Assembly: GCF_019042215.1 (NCBI RefSeq)
Contig: NZ_JAHQCS010000079.1
Coordinates: 28,702 to 92,701, forward strand
DNA length: 64,000 nt
From: Evansella tamaricis
GTDB lineage: Bacteria > Bacillota > Bacilli > Bacillales > Salisediminibacteriaceae
Reading direction: 5' to 3'
Part shown: in pieces, positions 53,708-61,860 of the stretch
Layout of the letters: every line of letters begins with the position of its first letter
Numbering within the stretch: position 1 is the first letter of the stretch
Program-made: the position numbers and the translations under genes
Notes under the pieces: generated by a model
Told to the model about the DNA's origin: nothing
Seen by the model: the letters and a program-made list of their open reading frames with translations, nothing else
The model's database searches: none

Positions 53708-53936
53708 TATCCCACCTCCCTTCTCACCCGGGAGATGGTCAACCACCCATCCGCTTTATGAAGTTGCTATAAAGATTATACCAAACGAACGTTCCCACCT
53801 ACAATTAAATTCCCAATCTAATAAAACAAGGAACAATTCTCTCACTTTAACAAATTAAAGTCCTGGGGGACAGGTATCAGAACCCTAATCCTATGAAGAA
53901 AGTAAGACCAGCTGAACCTCCAGTTCTCTTACATTA

Positions 53937-54437
53937 TCATTTCATGTGATTGCCACTAAAAACTCTATTCAAAACATCTTGAAAACACTTGTCAGTCTTC
54001 GCAAAGTTTTGCTGGGATTGGTAGAGACTCTTAAATGCTCTGATTGCAGTTTCATCCGTCAACTTTACTCCCTTATACACTAGTTTGTATCTATCATTTT
54101 CATTAGTTAAGTAACTATTTTCAACAAACTCAAGATTAAGTTTCACCAGCCGCGCTAATTCTTCTTGATATAGGAAAAAAGATTTGAGATGAGAGTTTTT
54201 CTCTTCTTTTTCCTTACCGTACACGACCATTTCGATAAGGATGTTTAATTTACTCCGGTACTTGATTGCTTCCTCCATAATAGGTAACCACTCATATACT
54301 TCGGTATCTTCAGATAGATGGTGTAAGAAGAAAGAGGACCTCGCATCATTGTATTGGATAAAACCATACCACATTAGATCCTCTTGACAATTATCAAGTG
54401 CTACCCTAAAAGCTGATCTTGATTCATTTAAAAACAT
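53937..54437 (-). CDS. Hypothetical soluble protein
   Basis: The 166-residue helical protein starts MFLNESRSAFRVALDNCQED. It has no membrane helix or signal peptide. It reads as a helical bundle (SKLNILIEMVVYGKEKEEKN). I do not recognise the family, and the ribosome site (AAAGATAAT) is weak, so the start could be further inside. Confidence 0.55.
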   Translation of the reverse strand: MFLNESRSAFRVALDNCQEDLMWYGFIQYNDARSSFFLHHLSEDTEVYEWLPIMEEAIKYRSKLNILIEMVVYGKEKEEKNSHLKSFFLYQEELARLVKLNLEFVENSYLTNENDRYKLVYKGVKLTDETAIRAFKSLYQSQQNFAKTDKCFQDVLNRVFSGNHMK

Positions 54438-54927
54438 GATAATATTATCTTTAGGGTATTTTTCTATACATTTTCATCATTCAATTTTACCACTAGTTTC
54501 GTTCTAATTGTTAGGGAGTTCATAACATAAGTAATAACTCTATCCCTAGGCCTCCTTCGGACTGGTGCTCATAATAAATCCCTCTTATTTTTATTCTCTT
54601 TTTGATTCTTCCACTCTTTGTTTGTCACTTATATCGTACAAATCCATAGTCTAAACTTTAAAGGACATAGGAACAGGCTCACTTTCCCAATCACCATCAA
54701 AACACAGGGAAAGGTGAATTGTCTCAGTCCAGTAATAAAATCCCCTTTGACGAGGTACCTGTCCATCTCTCCCCCCAGACCGATTTCCAACCGTCCCCCC
54801 TCGTCCCCACCACCAAAAGTTCACAAAATGTTCACATTAATTTACATTTATTTACAATATGTCGTGAATAGCAGATCGAGTCCCTGATAAGCAAATTCCA
54901 TAATGTACTTAAAAAGGAGAATGGAAT
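54438..54927. repeat. Intergenic region with GGGACAGG-type repeat
   Basis: No gene is supported. From about 54690 the sequence (GGTGAATTGTCTCAGTCCAG, GACGAGGTACCTGTCC) is a diverged copy of the one at 47165-47240. The XRE gene's ribosome site AAAAAGGAGAA lies at the end. Confidence 0.5.
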
Positions 54928-55194
54928 TTGAATAAAAAGGTTTATAACCTAATTACTGGGAAGGTAATAACAGGAAGAAGATTACATCGTGGTTTAAAAC
55001 AACATGAATTAGCTGATAAAGCTAACATTAATAGAAGTCACTTAAGCGATGTGGAAAAGGGGATGGTAAACCCAACACTTGACACAGTACATAAATTAGC
55101 AAAAGGGCTTGATACCTCCGCAACATCCATTGTTCGAGAAATAGAAGAAGATTATAATAGCAACTTTAAAGAAATTATGGATAAGAAAGAGTGA
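54928..55194 (+). CDS. Small XRE-family regulator, module copy 2
   Basis: The 88-residue protein starts at TTG 54928 (AAGGAG ten bases upstream). It is a single helix-turn-helix domain (ITGRRLHRGLKQHELADKAN; LSDVEKGMVNPTLDTVHKLA), with the REIEE tail shared with the regulator at 44702. Its best-known likeness is the SinR/Xre repressor type. It precedes the second ComK-like gene by about 310 bp. Confidence 0.83.
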   Translation: MNKKVYNLITGKVITGRRLHRGLKQHELADKANINRSHLSDVEKGMVNPTLDTVHKLAKGLDTSATSIVREIEEDYNSNFKEIMDKKE

Positions 55195-55505
55195 GTGATC
55201 TTCCCTTCCCTCACTCTCATTAATATAATTACATACTCAACTATTTGCTCAACTATTCACAAACTCAAATAAAACTCTCCCCCCTTTTCGTTTGCGGAAA
55301 GGGGAAATTTACGCCATACACATCCAATTTAAACCATATTTGTATTTATAAACTAATAATACTATTTATTATCCAAATCCAAATCCATATTCAATTCCAA
55401 TTCTAATCGCACTTTTTGGAAAATTACCTTCCTATCTACTAACAATCCTAGCAATTTTCCAAGTAAATAATATACTAATGACAAACGAAATGGAGTGCTT
55501 TGTTT
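55195..55505. other. Spacer between XRE and ComK-like gene, copy 2
   Basis: The region is AT-rich. CCCCTTT (about 55278) and AAAGGGG (55295) form a short hairpin without a T run. No gene is seen; GGAG at 55492 is the ribosome site of the next gene. Confidence 0.4.
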
Positions 55506-55976
55506 ATGAAAAAGAAGATCGAGCAAGAGAATTACCTTATTAGCAAAAGCACAGAGGTATTGCAGCCAGTATTTCACATGTATTATAGTACGGTTGTTTG
55601 GGAAGGAGACACCATTATTTATGTAAAAGCACCATGTTATAAGATACTGGACGACTCCTGCTTGCCACGAGGAGCCAGTTATGACGGCCGTCGGACCGCC
55701 GTTATTCGAAAAATAGGTACTAAAATAAAAGTACCCATCCTCGTATGCAGACAAGAAGAAATCTATGCTATCCCAACCATGTCACCTAAGAACTACAACT
55801 GTATTTGGATCTTCTATCATCACGTCGATGACATAGCCATAGATAAAAACAGACCTGGCAAATGTATCGTTATATTTAAAAGCGGTAATCAGTTACCTTT
55901 AGATGTATCCTATTACGTCATGTCAAAACAGCTTGGCCGCACCGCCCGCTGCATCACCGTATTCTCTAGCATGTAA
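55506..55976 (+). CDS. ComK-like transcription regulator (module copy 2)
   Basis: The 156-residue protein shows ComK landmarks: the N-terminal YSTVVWEGDTIIYVKAPCYK, SCLPRGASYDGRRTAVIRKI, IYAIPTMSPKNYNCIWIFYH and a terminal LGRTARCITVFSSM. ComK turns on competence genes in Bacillus by binding AT boxes. This version is shorter than ComK by about 35 residues and lacks the region bound by MecA in B. subtilis. ATG 55506 has GGAG ten bases upstream. It is intact, unlike its relative at 45327. It could be an accessory ComK used in another state. Confidence 0.77.
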   Translation: MKKKIEQENYLISKSTEVLQPVFHMYYSTVVWEGDTIIYVKAPCYKILDDSCLPRGASYDGRRTAVIRKIGTKIKVPILVCRQEEIYAIPTMSPKNYNCIWIFYHHVDDIAIDKNRPGKCIVIFKSGNQLPLDVSYYVMSKQLGRTARCITVFSSM

Positions 55977-56023
55977 ACAAATCACACTAACAGCGATCAA
56001 CGATCATCACTATAATAAATAAT

Positions 56024-56060
56024 AGCCGTGTAGCGCTCATGCAACACACGGCTTTTTTTG
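56024..56060 (+). terminator. Terminator of the ComK-like gene, copy 2
   Basis: AGCCGTGT (56024-56031) and ACACGGCT (56046-56053) form an 8 bp stem followed by TTTTTTG. It is 48 bp past the stop codon. Confidence 0.8.
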
Positions 56061-56149
56061 TTTGAACCTTTTGGAAAAAGTGAGTTGAAAATGCCTCACA
56101 AAGTAGGTGGGGTAAAGGGTAAAAATAGGTGACTTTTCGACTCTCCCAC

Positions 56150-56345
56150 CATTTCAAACACGTTTTATATCCCTTTCAACAACACTACCTCACCCTTTAT
56201 GATACCCTCTCCAACCATCTCCGCAAATTTTTTAATTCATATATTATATACCTTGCTTGTACAAATTATCAGGATCCAAATCAAGGTCACCAGGCCAAAT
56301 TATTGTTCCTAATTGCTTCCCGGACATATTCTTGGATACCTGTAC
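56150..56345 (-). pseudogene. Remnant of a DUF2442-type gene
   Basis: On the minus strand the piece reads NMSGKQLGTIIWPGDLDLDP, then DNLYKQGI before a stop, closely matching LGTITWPRDLDLDP and DNLYNQGIEI of the DUF2442 protein at 59435-59746. Only the C-terminal half is present, with no start, so it is a decayed copy. Confidence 0.7.
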
Positions 56346-56384
56346 CTTATTGAGCCTCTATAGAAGGAACGAGCAAGTTCCATG

Positions 56385-56948
56385 TAGAATATATATTTAG
56401 AAAAGAAGCGAATTTTCAAGAAACGGGAAGACATACTTCGCACTTTAGTAGATCTGGATTATTAATTAAGTATACGAAAGCAACGTATTGCGTTAACAAT
56501 CTTTGGTGGTTCTGCACTACTGTTAAAAACGGATCTCCACGTTACCGGGGACATTGATGCTGTGATTCGTATGGAAAAAGAAGACGTAGAACTTCGAAAA
56601 TTATTGAGAAAATATAACATCAACGATGATTTAAAAAGTGTAATGGAACTTCCTCCAATGGAAGATGTCTACGAAGACATGGAAACTTTGAATGTACCCT
56701 TCAATAATATCAAAGTAGAATTACCATCTCCTGAACTTCTTATCATCTCAAAGCTCTTTGCCACAAGGCAAACTACAAAAGATATGGAGGATGTATTAAA
56801 TTCAGGCATATTGGACCATGCTGATATAAACAAATTAAAAATGTTGTATAAAGAATATCGAGGCTATACTGTATTACCAGAACGTCGCTATAACAGTTTG
56901 GACGACCTATTAGAGGATTGGGAGAACCGAAAAAAGAAAGGAAGGTGA
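56385..56948 (+). pseudogene. Nucleotidyltransferase-like gene with internal stop
   Basis: The frame reads RIFKKREDILRTLVDLDY, a TAA at 56463-56465, then RKQRIALTIFGGSALLLKTD, LHVTGDIDAVIRMEKEDVEL and continues to 56948 (RRYNSLDDLLEDWENRKKKG). GGSALLLK...DIDAV is the signature of minimal nucleotidyltransferases of the DUF6036 kind, often toxin partners. No start codon is left before the stop. A second, plus-strand frame MNKENVFLQLVKEEQLF (56954) follows with GGTGATAAAG and is cut off by a GTCCCCCC repeat. Confidence 0.68.
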
Positions 56949-56953
56949 TAAAG

Positions 56954-57064
56954 ATGAATAAGGAAAATGTTTTTTTACAGTTAGTTAAAGAAGAACAGTT
57001 GTTTTTGGTGCCCCTCTGTCCCCCCAAAAACCTTCGGTTTCCGTATATTAATTTATCGCTCTAA
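56954..57064 (+). pseudogene. Truncated partner gene after the nucleotidyltransferase
   Basis: An ATG with AAGGTGATAAAG opens MNKENVFLQLVKEEQLFLVP and runs into the dispersed CCCCTCTGTCCCCCC and CTTCGGTTTCC repeats before stopping. The first ~17 codons look protein-like; the rest is repeat. The adjacency suggests a lost second gene of a two-gene unit. Confidence 0.45.
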
Positions 57065-57105
57065 TTGACTATAGGAGCAAGAGAACTGCCCCTCGCTTCC
57101 GCATA
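57020..57105. repeat. Dispersed element AACCTTCGGTTTCC...AGGAGCAAGAGAAC, copy 1
   Basis: AAACCTTCGGTTTCC, TATTAATTTATCGCTCTAAT and TGACTATAGGAGCAAGAGAA follow in this order. Copies lie at about 59365-59437 and 63825-63905. Confidence 0.75.
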
Positions 57106-57176
57106 TGGTAAATTTTATATTATTTACAAATTAATTTACAGTTACTTAACGCTAATGGGTCAGACCCCCATGCCCC

Positions 57177-57569
57177 TTATTCTTCTCTTATTATATATGA
57201 GTATATTTTATTTTTTTTAATTCTACTTTTAGTTCTATTTTTCCTTCGAGGACTCCAAACATTTGAATCCTGCTGTGTTGGATATACTTTTACATTACTG
57301 TACTTACTTCGCCTAATTTGTCCAGTTCTTTTTAACTCTTTTCCTTCGTTATATAAAACTTCGGGATCGATATCTGCTTCATTTGGCCATACTATCGTTC
57401 CTGCCTCTCGATCTACCATAACTTCACGAAAAAATTCTTTTCTAGTAAGGGGTTGAAACATTGGTCCTTTTATAAATGGTTCTATATTTACTATCTTCCT
57501 TACACGATTATCAAATGTAACTAATAATTTGTAATGTTTAATTACCTTTACATCAATAACTTCACGCAA
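57177..57569 (-). CDS. DUF2442 domain protein with basic C-terminal extension
   Basis: The 130-residue protein begins at a TTG (GAGGTG seven bases upstream). Residues about 1-80 are a DUF2442 domain (YKLLVTFDNRVRKIVNIEPF, EAGTIVWPNEADIDPEVLYN). DUF2442 is a small unit often found beside DUF4160 or toxin-like genes; molecular role unknown. The tail (SPRRKNRTKSRIKKNKIYSY) is very basic and unusual for the family. It follows the DUF4160 gene by 16 bp, so the two are co-transcribed. Confidence 0.8.
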   Translation of the reverse strand: MREVIDVKVIKHYKLLVTFDNRVRKIVNIEPFIKGPMFQPLTRKEFFREVMVDREAGTIVWPNEADIDPEVLYNEGKELKRTGQIRRSKYSNVKVYPTQQDSNVWSPRRKNRTKSRIKKNKIYSYIIREE

Positions 57570-57585
57570 TTCATCTCACCTCTTT

Positions 57586-57828
57586 TTATATCTTTTCTAA
57601 TGGTAATTGCCGTAATGCTCTGTCCCAATTATCCTGGAGTTTTTGATGGTTGTTGAGTGCCCAATTAGTAACTACTTTCTTCACTTTAGGAGACAAGCTT
57701 CCTTCAATAATTTCACCATCTAATGAAACCATCGCATTCTCTCCGCCTCTTATATGAAAATGTGGAGGGGGGTGATCATTATAGTGCATATATATACTTA
57801 AACCATTACATTCCCCTATTCTTGGCAT
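57586..57828 (-). CDS. DUF4160 domain protein
   Basis: The 80-residue protein starts MPRIGECNGLSIYMHYNDHP and has the conserved HPPPHFHIRGGENAM block typical of DUF4160, ending QLPLEKI. DUF4160-DUF2442 pairs recur in bacterial and accessory DNA and are suspected toxin-antitoxin-like or metabolic units (family knowledge, function unproven). It is directly upstream of the DUF2442 gene on the same strand. Confidence 0.82.
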   Translation of the reverse strand: MPRIGECNGLSIYMHYNDHPPPHFHIRGGENAMVSLDGEIIEGSLSPKVKKVVTNWALNNHQKLQDNWDRALRQLPLEKI

Positions 57829-57911
57829 GGTATACCCCTCTACATTTAATTCATAAATCTATAAGTAAAAATTCTACGTTCTATTTGTAGCCAATTATAG
57901 CATGAACACTT
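57829..57911. other. Short intergenic region before the comM fragment
   Basis: DNA upstream of the DUF4160 gene; no other feature seen. Confidence 0.4.
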
Positions 57912-58147
57912 AATCAAAAAGTGGGCCATTTTTCTTTACTGGAGATACAACAATAACAACTTTCATATATACCATCGGAAACCTATAAATATGTAGTGTG
58001 GCAGAGACCCTTCCCTTTAACTTTCACAGATGCATCTGGTGATCCAACATTATAAATGTATCACTCCCTTTACTTCACTTGCGCTTCCACTTGGACACGA
58101 TATCCTTCCAGTCCCTTGAGGCCAATACTGGTAATTTTCGCTGACAT
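57912..58147 (-). pseudogene. Decayed 5' fragment of comM
   Basis: The start MSAKITSIGLKGLEGYRVQV is identical to that of comM at 63405, with the same GGAGG region, but the frame ends after about 25 codons at TAA (58070-58072). Past that, 57912-58070 still aligns with comM codons ~26-81 at lower identity (for example AATCAAAAAGTGG at both), with indels. So this is an old, non-functional copy of the comM N terminus. Confidence 0.85.
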
Positions 58148-58443
58148 GGTTCCGTCCTCCATATTTATTTTTTATTAGTTGAAATTGACGATGAGATAGT
58201 AGTAATGTGGGGTGTTTTTTAAAAATTTAGTTTGCGTTGTGTGAAAAAAAACGGTGTGATATGAGTTAAAAAAGTGGATTTTCGTACGTATCAGGGGGTT
58301 ACTTTGAAGTCTTCAAAAATGTACTTTTATTATAAAGGAACGAATGAAATTTGTCGATTTTTTACTGTTTTAACAAAAGAAGAAGGGGGACGGACCTTGC
58401 GCTACCCATGAGGGAGCGACAGGCCCGTCCCCTCTGCTTCTGG
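58083..58443. repeat. Long direct repeat, copy A
   Basis: About 360 bp nearly identical (roughly 98 percent by eye) to 63341-63698, same orientation. It spans the first ~20 comM codons, the comM upstream region and a GGGGGACGGACCTTGCGC / AGGCCCGTCCCC hairpin. Differences are mostly in homopolymer lengths. Confidence 0.92.
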
Positions 58444-58517
58444 TTACGATGACTTCTATCCAATAAAGGATCACACAAACCGTTCCCGTTTGCCTCCAGA
58501 CGTTTGTATTCTATCTA

Positions 58518-59078
58518 TCACACCTCATCCACCATATCAATCATCTTCACCTTTATCTGAAACCCTTCATACGAATTTACCATTCGCCCAAACTGATACC
58601 AAGTATAAGGCTTGCCATCAATCACAATGATCGGAACATCCTCATTTCCTTCATCATATTCGATCCTACCAACCACTACGGCATGTTCAATATATTCCAC
58701 TGGTTTTCCTGTTGGGGAAACACTATTTTTGATATAAGTTTTCGCTAACCCACGCTTTACCTTATCAACCAATTGCTGAAAAAGCTCCGCTTGATTACAA
58801 TCCAGTTCCCCTTGAACAGAAAACTTATAGCCATACTCAATACTCTCCTCAGCCTCCATCGATATTCCCATTGGATGCAGATGTTGATTGATACGAAACT
58901 CTCTTCTAACTCCACGAGAATCCGGTACAATAAAAAACTCTGGGTGTGCTTCTAGTTTTAGTTCTAGCACATCTTCCATCTCTTTATTGTAACAGCGAAC
59001 ACAATATCGATGACTCTCTTCCTCATTCGAGATAACAACCTTTACTTCGTTCCTGCGACAGCGCTCACATAGATTCAT
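58518..59078 (-). CDS. Zinc-ribbon protein, unknown
   Basis: The ~186-residue protein has two CxxC knuckles at the N terminus (MNLCERCRRNEV, RYCVRCYNKE), a treble-clef or rubredoxin-like ribbon. A soluble domain with FFIVPDSRGVRREFRINQHL and VIDGKPYTWYQFGRMVNSYE follows. I do not recognise the family with confidence. The ATG at 59078 is chosen for AGGTG nine bases upstream; a GTG six codons earlier lacks one. It lies in the segment enclosed by the long direct repeats. Confidence 0.65.
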   Translation of the reverse strand: MNLCERCRRNEVKVVISNEEESHRYCVRCYNKEMEDVLELKLEAHPEFFIVPDSRGVRREFRINQHLHPMGISMEAEESIEYGYKFSVQGELDCNQAELFQQLVDKVKRGLAKTYIKNSVSPTGKPVEYIEHAVVVGRIEYDEGNEDVPIIVIDGKPYTWYQFGRMVNSYEGFQIKVKMIDMVDEV

Positions 59079-59364
59079 CGTATCTTTCACCTTCACCTTA
59101 GTAGTTTTTTACTTATGCAAATCCAGTTACATATCTATAATTCCAGTTAATTGTTAACCTTATTATAATAGCTATTGGAAATATAAAATACTACATTTCA
59201 CCACTTAGACAGACTTGAAAAGTACGATTTTGTGAAAAATAAGGTTATGATAAAACGAAATAGAAAAAGTGGGGAAGGTATACTAATCAATCATCCTGCC
59301 CGTTCCCCCACCCTTTTTAAATTTAGTAATATATACTTAGAAATACCTTCTTATAGGTTCCAAA
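59079..59364. other. Intergenic stretch, nothing clear
   Basis: AT-rich DNA upstream of the zinc-ribbon gene with no supported gene. Confidence 0.4.
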
Positions 59365-59437
59365 AACCTTCGGTTTCCATATACTAATTTATTGCTCTAA
59401 TTGACTAAAGGAGCAAGAGAACCGTCCCCTCGCTTCA
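59365..59437. repeat. Dispersed element AACCTTCGGTTTCC...AGGAGCAAGAGAAC, copy 2
   Basis: AAACCTTCGGTTTCC, CTAATTTATTGCTCTAATTG and ACTAAAGGAGCAAGAGAACC match copy 1 at 57020 and copy 3 at 63825. It ends at the 3' end of the DUF2442 gene. Confidence 0.75.
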
Positions 59438-59746
59438 AGCCCTCTCCAACCAGCCATCTTGGTCTTGCTCTTGGTTTAGAATCTCCGCTAATTTTTTTAT
59501 TTCATCTATTTCTATACCTTGATTATATAAATTATCAGGATCTAAATCGAGGTCTCGAGGCCAAGTTATTGTTCCTAATTCATCATCAACTGTTACCCTA
59601 TTAAAAAACTCCATATCTTTTAACTGCGCAAGAGATCCTTTCATTACAGGCTTTATATCCACTAATTTCCGCTCACCATTATCAAACTCCAATAATAACC
59701 AACCGTTTAATTTAGGCACCGGTACAGCTCTGTTAATTAGTCTCAT
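59435..59746 (-). CDS. DUF2442 domain protein
   Basis: The 103-residue protein starts MRLINRAVPVPKLNGWLLLE and carries the domain core (EFDNGERKLVDIKPVMKGSL, LGTITWPRDLDLDPDNLYNQ). The start at 59746 is set by AAAGGATGTG upstream; the longer frame ahead has no support. It is a member of the same family as 57177-57569 and of the remnant at 56150. No DUF4160 partner is directly next to this copy. Confidence 0.78.
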   Translation of the reverse strand: MRLINRAVPVPKLNGWLLLEFDNGERKLVDIKPVMKGSLAQLKDMEFFNRVTVDDELGTITWPRDLDLDPDNLYNQGIEIDEIKKLAEILNQEQDQDGWLERA

Positions 59747-59759
59747 TTTCACACATCCT

Positions 59760-59892
59760 TTAATACAGTGGTGGAATCTTGCTAGGAACAACGCCTTCTC
59801 TGCAAGCTCCACCAAGAAGCACGGAAGACGGCCTTGCGCTACCCATTAGGGACCGAAAGGCCTGTCCCCTCTGCTTTGAACTCCTTGTACAA
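59760..59892. repeat. GACGG...TTGCGCTACCCAT hairpin repeat
   Basis: GACGGCCTTGCGCTACCCAT (59827) and AGGGACCGAAAGGCCTGTCC match the hairpin found at the end of both long direct repeats (about 58390 and 63645). The arms CCTTGCGCTACCC and GGGAGCG...AGG can pair. Confidence 0.65.
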
Positions 59893-60066
59893 CTATGATT
59901 CTTTTTTTCTCCGAACTCTTCCTGACATATCTGTATAAACCTCTGCAAGTCCCAACCTTTTTGCCTTTCTTAACAAATCATCCGTTCTTTTGTGGGATGC
60001 AGACAATGTTGATTTTTGCCTTTTTTCTAAATCAAATCCATATTTTCGATCTGTAATCAAACTCAT
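59893..60066 (-). CDS. Small basic protein, unknown
   Basis: The 57-residue frame starts MSLITDRKYGFDLEKRQKST with AGGGGTGT nine bases upstream, is rich in K and R, and ends VYTDMSGRVRRKKES. It may be a small DNA- or RNA-binding protein, but I know no family. It follows the GAF gene in the same direction by 13 bp. Confidence 0.5.
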   Translation of the reverse strand: MSLITDRKYGFDLEKRQKSTLSASHKRTDDLLRKAKRLGLAEVYTDMSGRVRRKKES

Positions 60067-60079
60067 CAAATACACCCCT

Positions 60080-61014
60080 CTACTTATTAATTATCTTATC
60101 ATAAAAATGCGCTAACGCACACATATCGGCATAAAACACAACAGTTCTTTCATCATCTTTTTGGAATTCATCAATGTCTTCACTTTGAATACACAGAACA
60201 CCAACAACACTATTACCTACTTTTATCGGCACGCCTAAAATTGAACCATATTCATGTCGAGGAGCGTATACCCCTTGAAAGTACTCACTATTATTAACAT
60301 TTGATACAAGCTTTGTTTCCCCTGATTCCCAAATATAACCGGCAAACCCTTGGCCTTGTTTGAACCTTCTTTCCCTTGAAGAAGAGAATTCAATACGATT
60401 ATATGCAAACATTTCTAATTCATCATCATTATTAATAAAGTATATGGTAGAAGACTTATCGGAGCGATCCTCTAATAAAATAGTCACACACTCATCCAAA
60501 ACATTGTTACAAAACTCCCACTTCCAATTTTCATTTGTATTAAAGAACGAACTAATCTGCTTGCATTTTTATGGTGCCGTATAAAAATATCACTTATATA
60601 CGCCACTTCACCTAATTCAATATCTTTTACTTCTAGCTCGTTTATTAACTCATCTATATATTCTTCTTGTTTAGAGATTTTTCCTTTTAGATCTCGGTTT
60701 TTATTAATAAGCTTACTATCTGCTAAATTTCTCTCTTCTACAAAGTCACTGTGATACATAAAATTAGGTATATTTGTTGTACCAATCGATACCGCATTAG
60801 GATTAGTGCGTATAATTTTTGCTAGTGAATGTGTAGACACTAGAATAGTAATAATAAGTCCAAGAACAAGTCCAACTCTCAATGCTGTTACATCATGTGA
60901 AGGCTTAATCCACTTATGAATCGTAACATACATTTCACTAATCCCTAAAAATATCATTAATACTAGAATGAAACTGATAAAAATACTCCAAAACCTACGT
61001 TGTGCTTTCGACAT
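60080..61014 (-). pseudogene. Membrane GAF-domain protein gene with a frameshift
   Basis: The first part (61014 to 60484) encodes two membrane helices (WSIFISFILVLMIFLGI, RVGLVLGLIITILVS), a coiled coil (DLKGKISKQEEYIDELINEL) and part of a linker. A second frame (from 60499) encodes a GAF domain (MFAYNRIEFSSSRERRFKQG, GSILGVPIKVGNSVVGVLCI). The GAF frame extends upstream to a TAA near 60570 with NENWKWEFCNNVLDE, so the two halves belong together. A one-base change in the A/T run at about 60566-60570 broke them. GAF domains sense small ligands. Unless this is an error, the protein is lost. Confidence 0.7.
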
Positions 61015-61066
61015 AATATCACACCCTATTCATTCAAAGTTCAGTCTTTTACTTAGTTCATCATTA

Positions 61067-61840
61067 CTAAGCTTTAAAGATAAAAGTCGGTGATACTCCC
61101 AAAATTCTCGCTGCCTGCCGCTGTGATACACCCTCTATATCCTTCACCTTCCTCAACACCTCATCCCTTTTTACCTTAGGCAAACTTTTCACCTGCGCTA
61201 TCTCTAACTCTCCTAATACCTCTCTAATTCTATCTCTCGCTTCTTCGTCGGAGATCCTTATACTCGCTGTATCATCTAGGCATTGATCCTGATTCTGCCT
61301 TTCATTAAATTCCATAAACCTCTCCCTTGCCACCCTAGAATCTTTTGGGAAAAGGTTCAAAACAAAAGAGTCGTCCAGCAACTCTACTGGATAGCAGTAC
61401 ATTCCATAATAACCTCTACAGCTGCTCCACTTCCAATCAGGTGGACGTTTCACCACCCCAGCCTTCACTGGATTTTGATGAAGGTATCGGATAACCGTTA
61501 ATAAGTACTTTTCCGTCTCCACTTTTTCACTTTTGAATCTATCTTGAAAAACGTGACCAGATGTATAGTACTTCCAGTTATAATAAAATGCGAAGCTAAC
61601 TCCAATACGTTTTATAGTAGTACCGATCTCCTCATCCCCTTCCCGCACAAGAAGATGAACATGATTACTCATTAGGCACCATCCATATACCAGGATCCCC
61701 GTTCTTTGTTTATATCGGAGCATGATTTCAAGAAATTTCCTGTTATCTTCCTCGTCGTGAAATATTTCCTGTCTATTCGTCCCTCTCAACATAATATGGT
61801 AGATACCACTTTTACTTTTCTCCCTTGCTCTCCTAGGCAC
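61067..61840 (-). CDS. REP-associated tyrosine transposase (RAYT)
   Basis: The 257-residue protein has the Y1/HUH transposase domain: MPRRAREKSKSGIYHIMLRG, the HUH pair SNHVHLLVRE (about 60-67) and the catalytic Tyr in ETEKYLLTVIRYLHQNPVKA (about 115). A C-terminal helix-turn-helix (GVSQRQAARILGVSPTFIFK) is typical of Firmicutes RAYTs. RAYTs cleave single-stranded palindromic REP sequences and are thought to spread them. It is not flanked by IS ends. It lies 20 bp upstream of the comM stop region. The REP targets are not proven here. Confidence 0.88.
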   Translation of the reverse strand: MPRRAREKSKSGIYHIMLRGTNRQEIFHDEEDNRKFLEIMLRYKQRTGILVYGWCLMSNHVHLLVREGDEEIGTTIKRIGVSFAFYYNWKYYTSGHVFQDRFKSEKVETEKYLLTVIRYLHQNPVKAGVVKRPPDWKWSSCRGYYGMYCYPVELLDDSFVLNLFPKDSRVARERFMEFNERQNQDQCLDDTASIRISDEEARDRIREVLGELEIAQVKSLPKVKRDEVLRKVKDIEGVSQRQAARILGVSPTFIFKA

Positions 61841-61860
61841 CTCTCTCTCCCTCCCATGCT

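Noticed and set aside
44702..55976. Prophage
   Set aside because: XRE regulators and holin-like toxins are seen, but no integrase, capsid, terminase or tail genes.
58773..58955. Plus-strand frame of 60 codons
   Set aside because: Antisense to the zinc-ribbon gene; no support.
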